IMG/VR virus record: IMGVR_UViG_3300005613_000081
Coordinates: 1-54,096 of that record
Reading direction: 5' to 3' (one strand)
Source: a virus
Length of the DNA: 54,096 nucleotides
Shown: positions 36,409-43,875 of the stretch, piece after piece
How positions within the stretch are numbered: the stretch's first letter is position 1
Layout: each line of letters begins with the position of its first letter
Program-made: the position numbers and the translations under genes
The notes under the pieces: model-generated
What the model saw: only the letters and a program-made list of their open reading frames with translations
Told to the model about the DNA's origin: nothing
Database searches by the model: none

Positions 36409-39400
36409 ATGACTAAATTTACAATAAGTGCAGCATATTATACTTCTAGTGATTCTGACGGTCAAACAGCACTAGCAAATGATGCTTCTCATTTGATAGA
36501 TGGTGGTACTAGTGGTTATACTAATTTAGGTCCTGGTTATAATCAAGCTATAGGTGGTGATTTAGGCTCTGCGAAGTCTGTTTCTAGAATTGAAACCTCG
36601 ACTGATTCTGAGAGTTGGTCTGGTTTTAAAATTTTTTATAATTCTACTAATGGATCTTCTGGTTGGACTGAGGTCAGTAATTTAAGTGTTGATGTTTATG
36701 AAGGGTCTGGTCAAGGAGTTGGTGGTAAGTATTTAAATCAATGGAATTTTACAGCCGCTAGTGCAAGATGGTGGAAAGTTCTTGCTACAGATGGATCTGG
36801 TGTTCAATCTACTTATGAATTGGAGATATCTGGAGAGGAAGAGTCTTCAAGTAGTTCTTCCTCAGAGTCTAGTTCATCAAGTTCTGAAGCAGGTATAAGT
36901 TCATCAAGTTCTAGTGAATCTAGTTCTAGTAGTAGTGAATCTAGTTCTAGTTCTGCAGCTGAACCAAGTAAATTAACAATTAATGCGGCATATTATACTT
37001 CTAGTGATTCTGACGGTCAATCTAATTTAGATGTTTCAGCATCTCATCTTATAGATGGTGGTACTAGTGGTTATACTAATTTAGGTCCTGGACGTACTGC
37101 AGCAAGTATTGGTGGAGATTTAGGTTCTGCAAAGCTTGTTTCTAGAATTGAAACTTCTACGGATTCTGATTCATGGTCTAATTTTAAGGTTTTTTATAAT
37201 TCTACTAATGAATCTTCTGGTTGGACTGAGGTCAGTAATTTAAGTGTTGATAAATATAATTCTTCTGGTGAAGGAGTTGGTGGAAAATCCCTTAATCAGT
37301 GGAATTTTACAGAAGTAAGTGCTAGATGGTGGAAAGTATGGGGAACTTATGGCAGTTCTACTGGCGTTCAATCTGTTTATGAGTTAGAAATATTTGGAAC
37401 TGTTAGTGTTAGTAGTTCGAGCAGTTATAGTTCAGAATCTAGTTCCAGTTCAAGTGAATCTAGTTCAAGCAGTTCTAGTGAGTCTAGTTCCTCAAGTTCT
37501 AGTTCAGAATCATCAAGTTCTAGCGAGTCTAGTTCTAGCTCAAGTAGTTCGGAGTCTAGTTCTAGCAGTTCAAGTGAATCCAGTTCTAGCTCAAGTTATA
37601 GTTCTGAATCTAGTTCGAGTAGTAGTGAATCTAGCTCTAGTTCAAGTAGTTCAGAATCTAGTTCTTCGTCTAGTGAATCTAGTTCAAGTTCGTCCGCAGA
37701 GATTGTTGAATTTTCTGGTGATGGTTTGTGTGATGTTCCAGTTGAGTCCACTGATAAAACCCCTTTTGCCTTAACTCAGTGTTTAGAAATGACTGATGGG
37801 GATTGTGATAATGTTGATTGTATAACTGGATATCAGTATATGATTGGAATTGACCTTGGCAGTGCTAAAGGAATAAGCCGTCTTGTACTAGATCTCAGCA
37901 GTGGTAGTGCCGCTGCTTATATTGCCTCAGGGCCAAATGTAAGGTATTCAGATGATAATAGTACCTGGACTAGCGCTACTAGTCAAATTTTTAGTTCTAC
38001 TTCAGGACCCTGTAGTTACCAAATTACTGTTAATTTTAATTTGGCAACACACAGATATTGGAGAGTATGGTGTACATATAGACCTTTTTTACTTAATATT
38101 TCAGCTTTTGGTCCACAAGTTGAATCGAGTTCATCTAGTAGTTCTAGTGAATCATCAAGTTCTAGTGAGTCTAGTTCTACCAGTTCTAGTTCAGAATCTA
38201 GCTCCAGTTCAAGTGAATCTAGTTCTTCGTCTAGTTCAAGTGAATCTAGCTCAAGTAGTTCTAGTGAATCTAGTTCAAGTAGTGAATCTAGTTCTTCATC
38301 TAGTAAATCTAGTTCTAGTTCTAGTGAATCAAGTTCATCCTCAAGTTCTAGTGAATCTAGTTCTAGTAGTTCTAGTTCAGAGTCCAGCTCGTCATCTAGT
38401 TCTAGTGAATCTAGTTCTAGTAGCTCTAGCTCAGAATCAAGTTCTAGTTCAAGTTCTAGTGAATCTAGTTCTAGTTCAAGTTCTAGTGAATCCAGTTCTA
38501 GTTCTAGCTCAAGTATGTCAAGTTCAAGTAGTTCAAGCGAATCTAGTTCTAGTTCGAGTTCTAGTTCTGAATCTAGTTCTAGTTCTAGTGAATCAAGTTC
38601 AAGTTCTAGTGAATCTAGTTCTAGCTCTAGTTCTAGCGAGTCTAGTTCTAGTAGTTCAGAATCATCAAGTTCTAGTAAATCTAGTTCTAGTAGTTCTAAA
38701 TCTAGTTCTAGTTCTAGCAGTTCTGCGACTTTTTTTGATTTAGATGCTTCGTTAAATATAATTGATTATAAGGATTTGTATAGTTATGTACATAGTTTTA
38801 GTACATCTACACAAGATTTATCAGCTTATTTAACTCCTTTTTGTACATCTGATTTATCTGCATTTGTGGATGTTTATAAAGAGTTAGAAGTTGAGTCAAA
38901 TTTACCAGCCAGTGTGTTGGGAAGTTATGGTCCTGGTGACATAAGAGCGTCTATTTATGCGATTCCACCAAAAGATCTGTCTGCTTATATAAAATCATTT
39001 AAAGGATTACAAGTTCCTGTTGATTTAATTGCTTTGTCTGAAAGCTATGCTACTAGTAATTTGCAAGCTATGATAAATGCTGTTACTTATTATAATTTAT
39101 CTGCTTTTATAAATTCTATTGGTAAATCTGTGGATTTGAGTGCTACTATTATACCAAAAGTAATACATTTTAAGAAAGCTATTAATATTGCTTTACTTGA
39201 ACATAAAGATTTAAAAGCATTGGTTAATTTCATGTGTTTTTATTCGGAATATACAGATTTATCTTCGTATTTGAAGTGTATCTATAAACTTGATTTAAAA
39301 GGCATTGTTTTTGGAGCTGACCCTGTATCTAGTAATATAATAGATTTTAAGTTTTATATAAATACATCTATTTATAATGTTGAAGATACACTTAGTGTTA

Positions 39401-40113
39401 AATTTATAGCAGAATCAGGTATTACTGATTATACGTTATTAAAAGTAAAATTTAGTTCTATAGATAGATATATTGTTTTTAATACATTACCTGTGTTATT
39501 CGGTAGTTATTATTATAGAAATTTATCTGCTAGTATTACTGGTGTTTTAACTTCTTATGATTTAGGGGCTGAGTTAACTCCAGTTTTTGATTATAACTAT
39601 ACAGAGTTGCCTGCATGGGTTAGTCCCAAAACCCATGAGGCTGTTATTAATTTAAGTAGATTTGAATATCAATGGCAGAGATTTGTTGAATTGATGTTTG
39701 AAACTAATAGTGATGATAATTTTCATTATTTTTATGTTGGTGGGGAAAATAAGGTCTATAGGATTGATAGAAATAGGCATTGGACTATTTGGGCTAAATC
39801 CTATTTAGAAGATAGTGATAATTTTATAGAACGTAGGAGTGTTAGATATAAGTATATTTTTAAAATGTCTGATTATAATAATATAGATGAAGCTATTAGA
39901 GATTTGATAGATAGAGTTTCTACATATAGACAGTCTGATTTAGAGGCGTATATAAATGGTGGTTTGCCACCACATTTGAATTTAGGAGCTATTTTGATTC
40001 CAGATGTGAAATATACTTGGCAGAAACATATACATTCTTCTATTATAGGACGTCTTAGAGGGTATATTGGTACTCAAACAAAAGATTTAGGTGCATTAAT
40101 CAATGGGGTTTAA
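36409..40113 (+). CDS. Large discoidin/Ser-rich adhesin-like fibre protein (1234 aa)
   Basis: Architecture by residue: discoidin D1 (1-144), Ser-rich linker (145-184), D2 (185-332), Ser-rich (333-430), a more diverged discoidin D3 (431-569, with GIDLGSAKGISRLVLD), Ser-rich (572-773), then a C-terminal half (774-1234) of short repeats [D/N]L-x-A-x-(I/V/L) such as DLSAYL, DLSAFV, DLKALV, DLGALI every 12-16 residues. D2 is almost identical in DNA to the domain in the 14399 protein. A TAA lies three codons before the ATG, and the AGGAG box at about 36384 is unusually far (about 20 bases). Function inferred: multivalent glycan-binding fibre; the Ser linkers are candidate O-glycosylation sites. Confidence 0.8.
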   Translation: MTKFTISAAYYTSSDSDGQTALANDASHLIDGGTSGYTNLGPGYNQAIGGDLGSAKSVSRIETSTDSESWSGFKIFYNSTNGSSGWTEVSNLSVDVYEGSGQGVGGKYLNQWNFTAASARWWKVLATDGSGVQSTYELEISGEEESSSSSSSESSSSSSEAGISSSSSSESSSSSSESSSSSAAEPSKLTINAAYYTSSDSDGQSNLDVSASHLIDGGTSGYTNLGPGRTAASIGGDLGSAKLVSRIETSTDSDSWSNFKVFYNSTNESSGWTEVSNLSVDKYNSSGEGVGGKSLNQWNFTEVSARWWKVWGTYGSSTGVQSVYELEIFGTVSVSSSSSYSSESSSSSSESSSSSSSESSSSSSSSESSSSSESSSSSSSSESSSSSSSESSSSSSYSSESSSSSSESSSSSSSSESSSSSSESSSSSSAEIVEFSGDGLCDVPVESTDKTPFALTQCLEMTDGDCDNVDCITGYQYMIGIDLGSAKGISRLVLDLSSGSAAAYIASGPNVRYSDDNSTWTSATSQIFSSTSGPCSYQITVNFNLATHRYWRVWCTYRPFLLNISAFGPQVESSSSSSSSESSSSSESSSTSSSSESSSSSSESSSSSSSSESSSSSSSESSSSSESSSSSSKSSSSSSESSSSSSSSESSSSSSSSESSSSSSSSESSSSSSSSESSSSSSSSESSSSSSSSESSSSSSSSMSSSSSSSESSSSSSSSSESSSSSSESSSSSSESSSSSSSSESSSSSSESSSSSKSSSSSSKSSSSSSSSATFFDLDASLNIIDYKDLYSYVHSFSTSTQDLSAYLTPFCTSDLSAFVDVYKELEVESNLPASVLGSYGPGDIRASIYAIPPKDLSAYIKSFKGLQVPVDLIALSESYATSNLQAMINAVTYYNLSAFINSIGKSVDLSATIIPKVIHFKKAINIALLEHKDLKALVNFMCFYSEYTDLSSYLKCIYKLDLKGIVFGADPVSSNIIDFKFYINTSIYNVEDTLSVKFIAESGITDYTLLKVKFSSIDRYIVFNTLPVLFGSYYYRNLSASITGVLTSYDLGAELTPVFDYNYTELPAWVSPKTHEAVINLSRFEYQWQRFVELMFETNSDDNFHYFYVGGENKVYRIDRNRHWTIWAKSYLEDSDNFIERRSVRYKYIFKMSDYNNIDEAIRDLIDRVSTYRQSDLEAYINGGLPPHLNLGAILIPDVKYTWQKHIHSSIIGRLRGYIGTQTKDLGALINGV
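36841..36960 (+). repeat. Ser/Glu codon microsatellite 1 of the 36409 protein
   Basis: Forty codons mostly AGT/TCT/TCA with Glu and one short non-Ser interruption (EAGIS). Separates discoidin D1 from D2. Confidence 0.85.
37086..37260 (+). repeat. Discoidin cassette, dispersed copy B (pair with 14521-14695)
   Basis: Identical to 14521-14695 except for four substitutions in 175 bases, three of them changing an amino acid (Pro to Leu, Ala to Ser, Gly to Glu). The D1 copy at about 36530-36700 is clearly related but more diverged. Confidence 0.9.
37405..37698 (+). repeat. Ser/Glu codon microsatellite 2 of the 36409 protein
   Basis: About 98 codons of the same Ser/Glu pattern with occasional Tyr. 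Separates discoidin D2 from D3. Confidence 0.9.
38122..38728 (+). repeat. Ser/Glu codon microsatellite 3 of the 36409 protein
   Basis: The longest tract, about 200 codons, with Glu every 7-11 residues and rare Lys, Met and Thr replacements. Six-base TCTAGT-like periodicity is obvious. Confidence 0.9.
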
Positions 40114-40143
40114 AGTTTTTGAAAAAAAAATTAAGTAGGTGTA

Positions 40144-40180
40144 TTTTTTATCTAGCAAAATTTAGATTTTATTCTATAAT
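40144..40180 (+). promoter_or_regulatory. Promoter-like element, copy 1
   Basis: T-rich TTTTTATC, then TAGCAAAA (40153-40160), ten bases, then ATTCTATAAT (40171-40180). The same architecture recurs 92 bases downstream. TATAAT matches a -10 box, with a 16-base gap to TAGCAA in the -35 position. Located in the 190-base gap before the nucleotide and replication genes. Confidence 0.6.
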
Positions 40181-40235
40181 AAAGTCATAAAGACGAAATT
40201 AATATTAAATTGTGATTTATTTATATATTTTTTAA

Positions 40236-40272
40236 TTTTTTATTTAGCAAAACTACAAAAATATTCTATAAC
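40236..40272 (+). promoter_or_regulatory. Promoter-like element, copy 2
   Basis: TTTTTATT, TAGCAAAA (40245-40252), ten bases, ATTCTATAAC (40263-40272). The ATG of the thymidylate synthase-family gene lies about 32 bases downstream, which would give a short leader. Conservation of both blocks with exactly ten unrelated bases between argues for function. Confidence 0.65.
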
Positions 40273-40303
40273 TATATTTAAGTAAAGATGATGGGAGAAA
40301 TGT

Positions 40304-40957
40304 ATGAATTTAGAGTTTATTAAGGCAACTACAATTAGTGATAGTTGGTTTTTATGTTTAAATAAAATTTTTAAAGTTGGTAGAAAATATAAAATAGATA
40401 GAGGTAGTTATGCTGGTCAAAGCAGGTTGGAGTTTGACCATATAACTATTCATATTAAATACCCCAGTGTTCGTCCTTTATTACCGGAATGCCCAATTTC
40501 TTCTGGTATCCCAAACCCTGCCTCAAACGAATATCTTGAAGAATATCTTTCTTATTTAATGACATCAGCTAAAAAACCTAATGAATTTTATACTTATGGA
40601 ATTGACGTGGAGCCTCAAATGAAAGAAGTTATAAAAATGTTTAAGGAAGGAGGTCCAAATACCAACCAAGCTTGCATGACTATTGGGAATGTTAATTCTA
40701 TTAAATTAGAAGACCCGCAATGTTTAAAGATTTTAGATTTTAGGATTTCTAATAATAAATTACACGTTGTTATTTATTTTAGAAGCAATGATTTGTGGGG
40801 CGGTTACCCAGTAAATATTGCATCTATACAAGTACTTAAGGAATATATATCTGATGAGGTAGGTGTAGAAGATGGGGAAATTATTTATTCTGGAAAAGGT
40901 CTTCATTTGTATGATCATTGTTTGGATATAGCTAAAAAAGTGATAGGTAAGAAATGA
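40304..40957 (+). CDS. thyA: Thymidylate synthase family enzyme, archaeal (short) type
   Basis: The C-terminal half carries the ThyA signature: DPQC with catalytic Cys140, YFRSNDLWGGYPVNIA with Arg160, Ser161, Asp163 and Asn171, and KGLHLYDH with His201 and Tyr203. At 217 residues it is much shorter than bacterial ThyA (about 264) and resembles the methanogen-type subfamily in the D-L-W and LHLYD wording. Asn171 corresponds to the residue that selects dUMP over dCMP, so the product is dTMP or, if it acts as a hydroxymethylase, 5-hydroxymethyl-dUMP. First gene after the tandem promoter-like elements; site GATGGGAGAAATGT. Its stop overlaps the HNH endonuclease start by 4 bases. Confidence 0.85.
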   Translation: MNLEFIKATTISDSWFLCLNKIFKVGRKYKIDRGSYAGQSRLEFDHITIHIKYPSVRPLLPECPISSGIPNPASNEYLEEYLSYLMTSAKKPNEFYTYGIDVEPQMKEVIKMFKEGGPNTNQACMTIGNVNSIKLEDPQCLKILDFRISNNKLHVVIYFRSNDLWGGYPVNIASIQVLKEYISDEVGVEDGEIIYSGKGLHLYDHCLDIAKKVIGKK

Positions 40958-41481
40958 TAGAAATTTGGAAAGAAATAAAAAATTGGCCTGGATACGAAGT
41001 TTCTGATGTGGGAAGGGTTAGATGTTGGAATCCTAGAAATAGAAATGCTAAAATACCGATTGAGCCGAGGATTGTTGGTGGCTGGGTTTGTCCTACTAAT
41101 GGATATCCTTTTGTGGCATTGAGTAAAAATGGTGAGGCTATACAGTTTCCAGTGCATTTTTTGGTACTTACTAATTTTATTTCTGAAAGACCTAAAGATA
41201 TGGAAGCTAGGCATTTAGATGGTGATAAATTGAATTGCAGATTATCTAATTTAAAATGGGGAACTCCTAAAGAAAATCAGGCAGATAGATTTATACATCT
41301 AACGGATAATAGGGGTGAACGGCATAGTTTGAGTAAGCTTTCTAAAGGAAAAGTTTTAGAAATAAAACAAATGTTGGCAAACGGGGTATCTCAGAGTAAA
41401 ATATCAAGAAAATTTTGTGTGTCTAGATCAGCTATAAGTGAAATAAATAGAGGAAAAAATTGGGGATGGTTAAAATTATAG
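40954..41481 (+). CDS. NUMOD4/HNH homing endonuclease (175 aa)
   Basis: Residues 3-30 match the NUMOD4 motif (IWKEIKNWPGYEVSDVGRV). Residues 66-112 are the HNH core: PVHFLVL, then ARHLDGDKLNCRLSNL with His87, Asn94 and KWGT. The C-terminal 55 residues form a helix-turn-helix-like DNA-binding tail (KVLEIKQMLANGVSQSKISR, SRSAISEINRGKNW). The family nicks or cuts intronless or endonuclease-free alleles, as in I-HmuI and relatives. The ATG overlaps the upstream stop (ATGA at 40954-40957). Thymidylate synthase genes are classical hosts for such elements, but no intron is visible here, so it is free-standing. Confidence 0.9.
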   Translation: MIEIWKEIKNWPGYEVSDVGRVRCWNPRNRNAKIPIEPRIVGGWVCPTNGYPFVALSKNGEAIQFPVHFLVLTNFISERPKDMEARHLDGDKLNCRLSNLKWGTPKENQADRFIHLTDNRGERHSLSKLSKGKVLEIKQMLANGVSQSKISRKFCVSRSAISEINRGKNWGWLKL

Positions 41482-41530
41482 CAAAGAAAAGAAAATTAGT
41501 AATTTGTAAAAAATAAAGGAGTAAAAAATA

Positions 41531-41758
41531 ATGGTAAAATTAGAGGCAAAAAAAGATGGAAAAGGCAATGTAGTTATTTCAGAAAATAGTTTTGAGCATC
41601 TATTGAATTGTTTAGACAACCAAAAATTTGTTGGTGAGGTACCGCCAAACGGCGATGCTATGGATATGGATAGAGATGAATATAACAATGTACAGATAGA
41701 TATACAAAATGCTATAGATGATTTTAATAGACAATGTAGAAATTTATTACACGATTAA
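41531..41758 (+). CDS. Small hypothetical protein (75 aa)
   Basis: Preceded by AAAGGAGTAAAAAATA. Acidic, with a helical C-terminal half (DMDRDEYNNVQIDIQNAIDD). No Zn motif or membrane segment. Not recognised. It lies between the HNH gene and a second small gene ahead of the sliding clamp, in the position of small phage early proteins. Confidence 0.7.
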   Translation: MVKLEAKKDGKGNVVISENSFEHLLNCLDNQKFVGEVPPNGDAMDMDRDEYNNVQIDIQNAIDDFNRQCRNLLHD

Positions 41759-41769
41759 AGGAGTAAGCA

Positions 41770-41985
41770 ATGTTAGAGGTAAAAATAGTTCATGACGATG
41801 AATATTATTGTAGTTATTTAGTAGTATTACATAATGGAAAAGAAATTAGACGTCATAGTGATGAAATGGAGCCTGAAGATGTAATGTTTTATAGAGATCT
41901 ATCATGGGTAGGAGATGCAATTTTAGAATCTTATGAATTAGGTAAAAAGGACAGTAAATGTAAGGAGGAGAGGGATGGAATTTAA
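41770..41985 (+). CDS. Small acidic hypothetical protein (71 aa)
   Basis: Site AAAGGAGTAAGCA before the ATG. Two predicted strands (LEVKIVHDDEYYCSYLVVLH) followed by an acidic helix. The end overlaps the sliding clamp start by 11 bases, and the clamp's binding site TAAGGAGGAGAGGG lies inside this gene, suggesting coupled expression. Function unknown. Confidence 0.7.
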   Translation: MLEVKIVHDDEYYCSYLVVLHNGKEIRRHSDEMEPEDVMFYRDLSWVGDAILESYELGKKDSKCKEERDGI

Positions 41986-43099
41986 AATACCGGTTAAAGA
42001 ATTACAGATCATAGTTTCAAAATTATCTAATGTAATAAAAATGAATGCTGATGATATTTCTAGTATGATTTATATTGAAGCTGCTAATAATGAGTTAAAA
42101 TTTAAAGGATCGTCTGGATTTGTACATGTTATTATTTCTGCTAATGATTTTGAAATTATAGAGAGTGGAAAACTGTTATGTAAATTAATAGATATAAAGG
42201 GATATATATCAAAATTTTTGCCTTTAAGTGAAGGATATGGTACTGACTTTTTTCATTTTATTTCCAATGACAGTGAAGGTACGATTAAAGCTAAGACTTT
42301 ATTTAGGGATGGTAGATTTGCTAATAGGAAACTTGTATTTGATTTATATAATTATGAAGAAAGACCAATTAAACCTTTTGGTGAACCTCAGTTTATAGTT
42401 AATAGTAATATTCTTAAGCAGGGAATAGAAAAAGTTTTTCATTGTGTGGATCCGAATGAAGTTAGATCTGCTCTTAAAGGTATAAGTATTACTATAGATG
42501 ATGGTAAAGTTACTTTTGCAGGCACTAATGGTGTAAAACTTGTGGAAAGTATTGTAAGTACTGATATTGAAATATCTAAATTATCTAAACTTTTTAGGTA
42601 TGATTTATCTAATGTGTTATATCTTTTGTTAGAAAATGATAGTCAAGTGTTTATTAATATTGAAGGTAGTATTGTGTACGTAAAGTCTGATAATATGTAT
42701 ATAGCTGGACAATTAATTATTGATAGCACCTATCCTGATTATACTAAGCTTTTTGAATGTAAGGAAACTATTGTTGTTCCTAGAACAGATTTTGTGGATA
42801 GTATTTTTACATTATTAGAAGTTTTAGATTCTGAAGATAATAATAGGTTAACATTATGTTTTGATGGGAATAAATTCATAGTTAAAAATAATAAAGCTGA
42901 ATCTGAGCATATTTTTGATAGGGTTTTTAAAACTAAGTTAGATATTGATGTTAACGGAATTATTTTAGCATCATTATTAAAGGATATTACTGGAGAATAT
43001 CTTGAAATTAATTTTACTAAAGGTGATAATTGTGTTATATTTAAAACCAAGGATTCAGATGATCATAGAGCTTTGATAACTGTTGTTAATCGTCGATAA
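41975..43099 (+). CDS. dnaN: DNA polymerase III beta subunit (sliding clamp)
   Basis: At 374 residues this is the size of bacterial DnaN. The start MEFKIPVKELQ, the middle GTNGVKLVES, and above all the YPDYTKLF motif near residue 252 are the clamp signature, and the three-domain layout fits. The clamp encircles DNA and tethers polymerase for processive replication; encoding a full bacterial-type clamp is uncommon in phages, which implies the phage polymerase or a recruited host polymerase uses it. No clamp-loader gene is in this window. Strong AAGGAGGAG site. The C-terminus ends in TVVNRR rather than the usual PMRL, so partner contacts may differ. Confidence 0.9.
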   Translation: MEFKIPVKELQIIVSKLSNVIKMNADDISSMIYIEAANNELKFKGSSGFVHVIISANDFEIIESGKLLCKLIDIKGYISKFLPLSEGYGTDFFHFISNDSEGTIKAKTLFRDGRFANRKLVFDLYNYEERPIKPFGEPQFIVNSNILKQGIEKVFHCVDPNEVRSALKGISITIDDGKVTFAGTNGVKLVESIVSTDIEISKLSKLFRYDLSNVLYLLLENDSQVFINIEGSIVYVKSDNMYIAGQLIIDSTYPDYTKLFECKETIVVPRTDFVDSIFTLLEVLDSEDNNRLTLCFDGNKFIVKNNKAESEHIFDRVFKTKLDIDVNGIILASLLKDITGEYLEINFTKGDNCVIFKTKDSDDHRALITVVNRR

Positions 43100-43136
43100 T
43101 TAGGTTTTATAATATATGTTATAGGAATATGTGAAT

Positions 43137-43691
43137 ATGACACGTCAATCTGATATATTTATTAAGAATAAGTCACAAGAAGAGATTAAGATTTTGGAAT
43201 CTAAAAAGATTTTAATGAGTTATGGATATAAAGTTATAGATCCTTTGGAAGTAAATAAATCAGTGACTAATATACCAGAATTAAGAAAGTATTTTTATGC
43301 GAGGCTTTGGAATAAATACCCAGTTAGGATGCAATATTATACCCAACATCCTAAAGAAGAGATGAGAGTTTTAAGGGAATTTGTGGAGTCTAGAGAATTT
43401 AATACTAATAGAAATTCAGCTATTCAAGAATGTGTTGCTATAATAGATACGCTATTTGATTATGAAGATAATTTTAGATTAGAAAAGCCAATAACAGATG
43501 TTATGATTTTTAGAATAGGTTGGATTATTAGTCTTGCTATTTCCATTATGAATTTAAATAAAGAGCGTGATAATGAGGTTATATTAAATAAAATTATGGA
43601 GAAATTTGAGGATGAGTATATGGAAAAAGAGTACACAAGTGTTTTAAAAGATAAATCCAAGAAATTAGGTAAGATGTTAAATGAAGAGTAA
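43137..43691 (+). CDS. Hypothetical protein (about 184 aa)
   Basis: A GTG at 43131 is possible, but the ATG at 43137 lies better behind TAGGAA. The protein is helical and charged, with one hydrophobic stretch (VMIFRIGWIISLAISIMN) that could be a membrane or core helix. C-terminal Lys/Glu-rich tail. The next gene starts inside its end (overlap of 11 bases). Not recognised; position between the clamp and RecA genes suggests a replication or recombination accessory. Confidence 0.7.
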   Translation: MTRQSDIFIKNKSQEEIKILESKKILMSYGYKVIDPLEVNKSVTNIPELRKYFYARLWNKYPVRMQYYTQHPKEEMRVLREFVESREFNTNRNSAIQECVAIIDTLFDYEDNFRLEKPITDVMIFRIGWIISLAISIMNLNKERDNEVILNKIMEKFEDEYMEKEYTSVLKDKSKKLGKMLNEE

Positions 43692-43875
43692 TAAAATTGT
43701 GTGTAAACATGAAAATTGGGCATTGGCTGGATATCCTTATGAAATAGATGGTGAAGGAATTGTGAGAGTATCTAGTATATATGAAGTGTATTGTAAAGAT
43801 TGTAAAAATTTTGTAAATCTTCTTAGTAAAGAAATTATAAATGATAAAGGACTGTTAAAAATTGGAGGACTATAA
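43681..43875 (+). CDS. Small Cys-containing protein (64 aa)
   Basis: Residues C8-H10 (VCKHENW) and C38-x-x-C41 (YCKDCKNF) form a plausible zinc-ribbon set. It overlaps the previous gene end by 11 bases and its own stop shares a base with the RecA start (TAATG). A DNA- or protein-binding adaptor to RecA is a guess from context only. Confidence 0.65.
   Translation: MKSNKIVCKHENWALAGYPYEIDGEGIVRVSSIYEVYCKDCKNFVNLLSKEIINDKGLLKIGGL

Noticed and set aside
38122-38728. CRISPR-like appearance of regular short repeats
   Set aside because: Units are 6-21 bases, continuous, in frame and encode Ser/Glu; there are no unique spacers.
14399-40113. Diversity-generating retroelement driving fibre variation
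   Set aside because: No reverse transcriptase, no adenine-biased template/variable repeat pair was seen; the cassette pair differs at only four positions of mixed type.
40304-41481. Group I intron carrying the HNH gene in thyA
   Set aside because: The thymidylate synthase frame is uninterrupted and complete through the LHLYD motif and ends right at the HNH start.
43083-43113. TTGTTA ... TATAAT as a promoter before the 43137 gene
   Set aside because: The spacer is 19 bases, too long for a good sigma70-type site, and such matches are common at this base composition.
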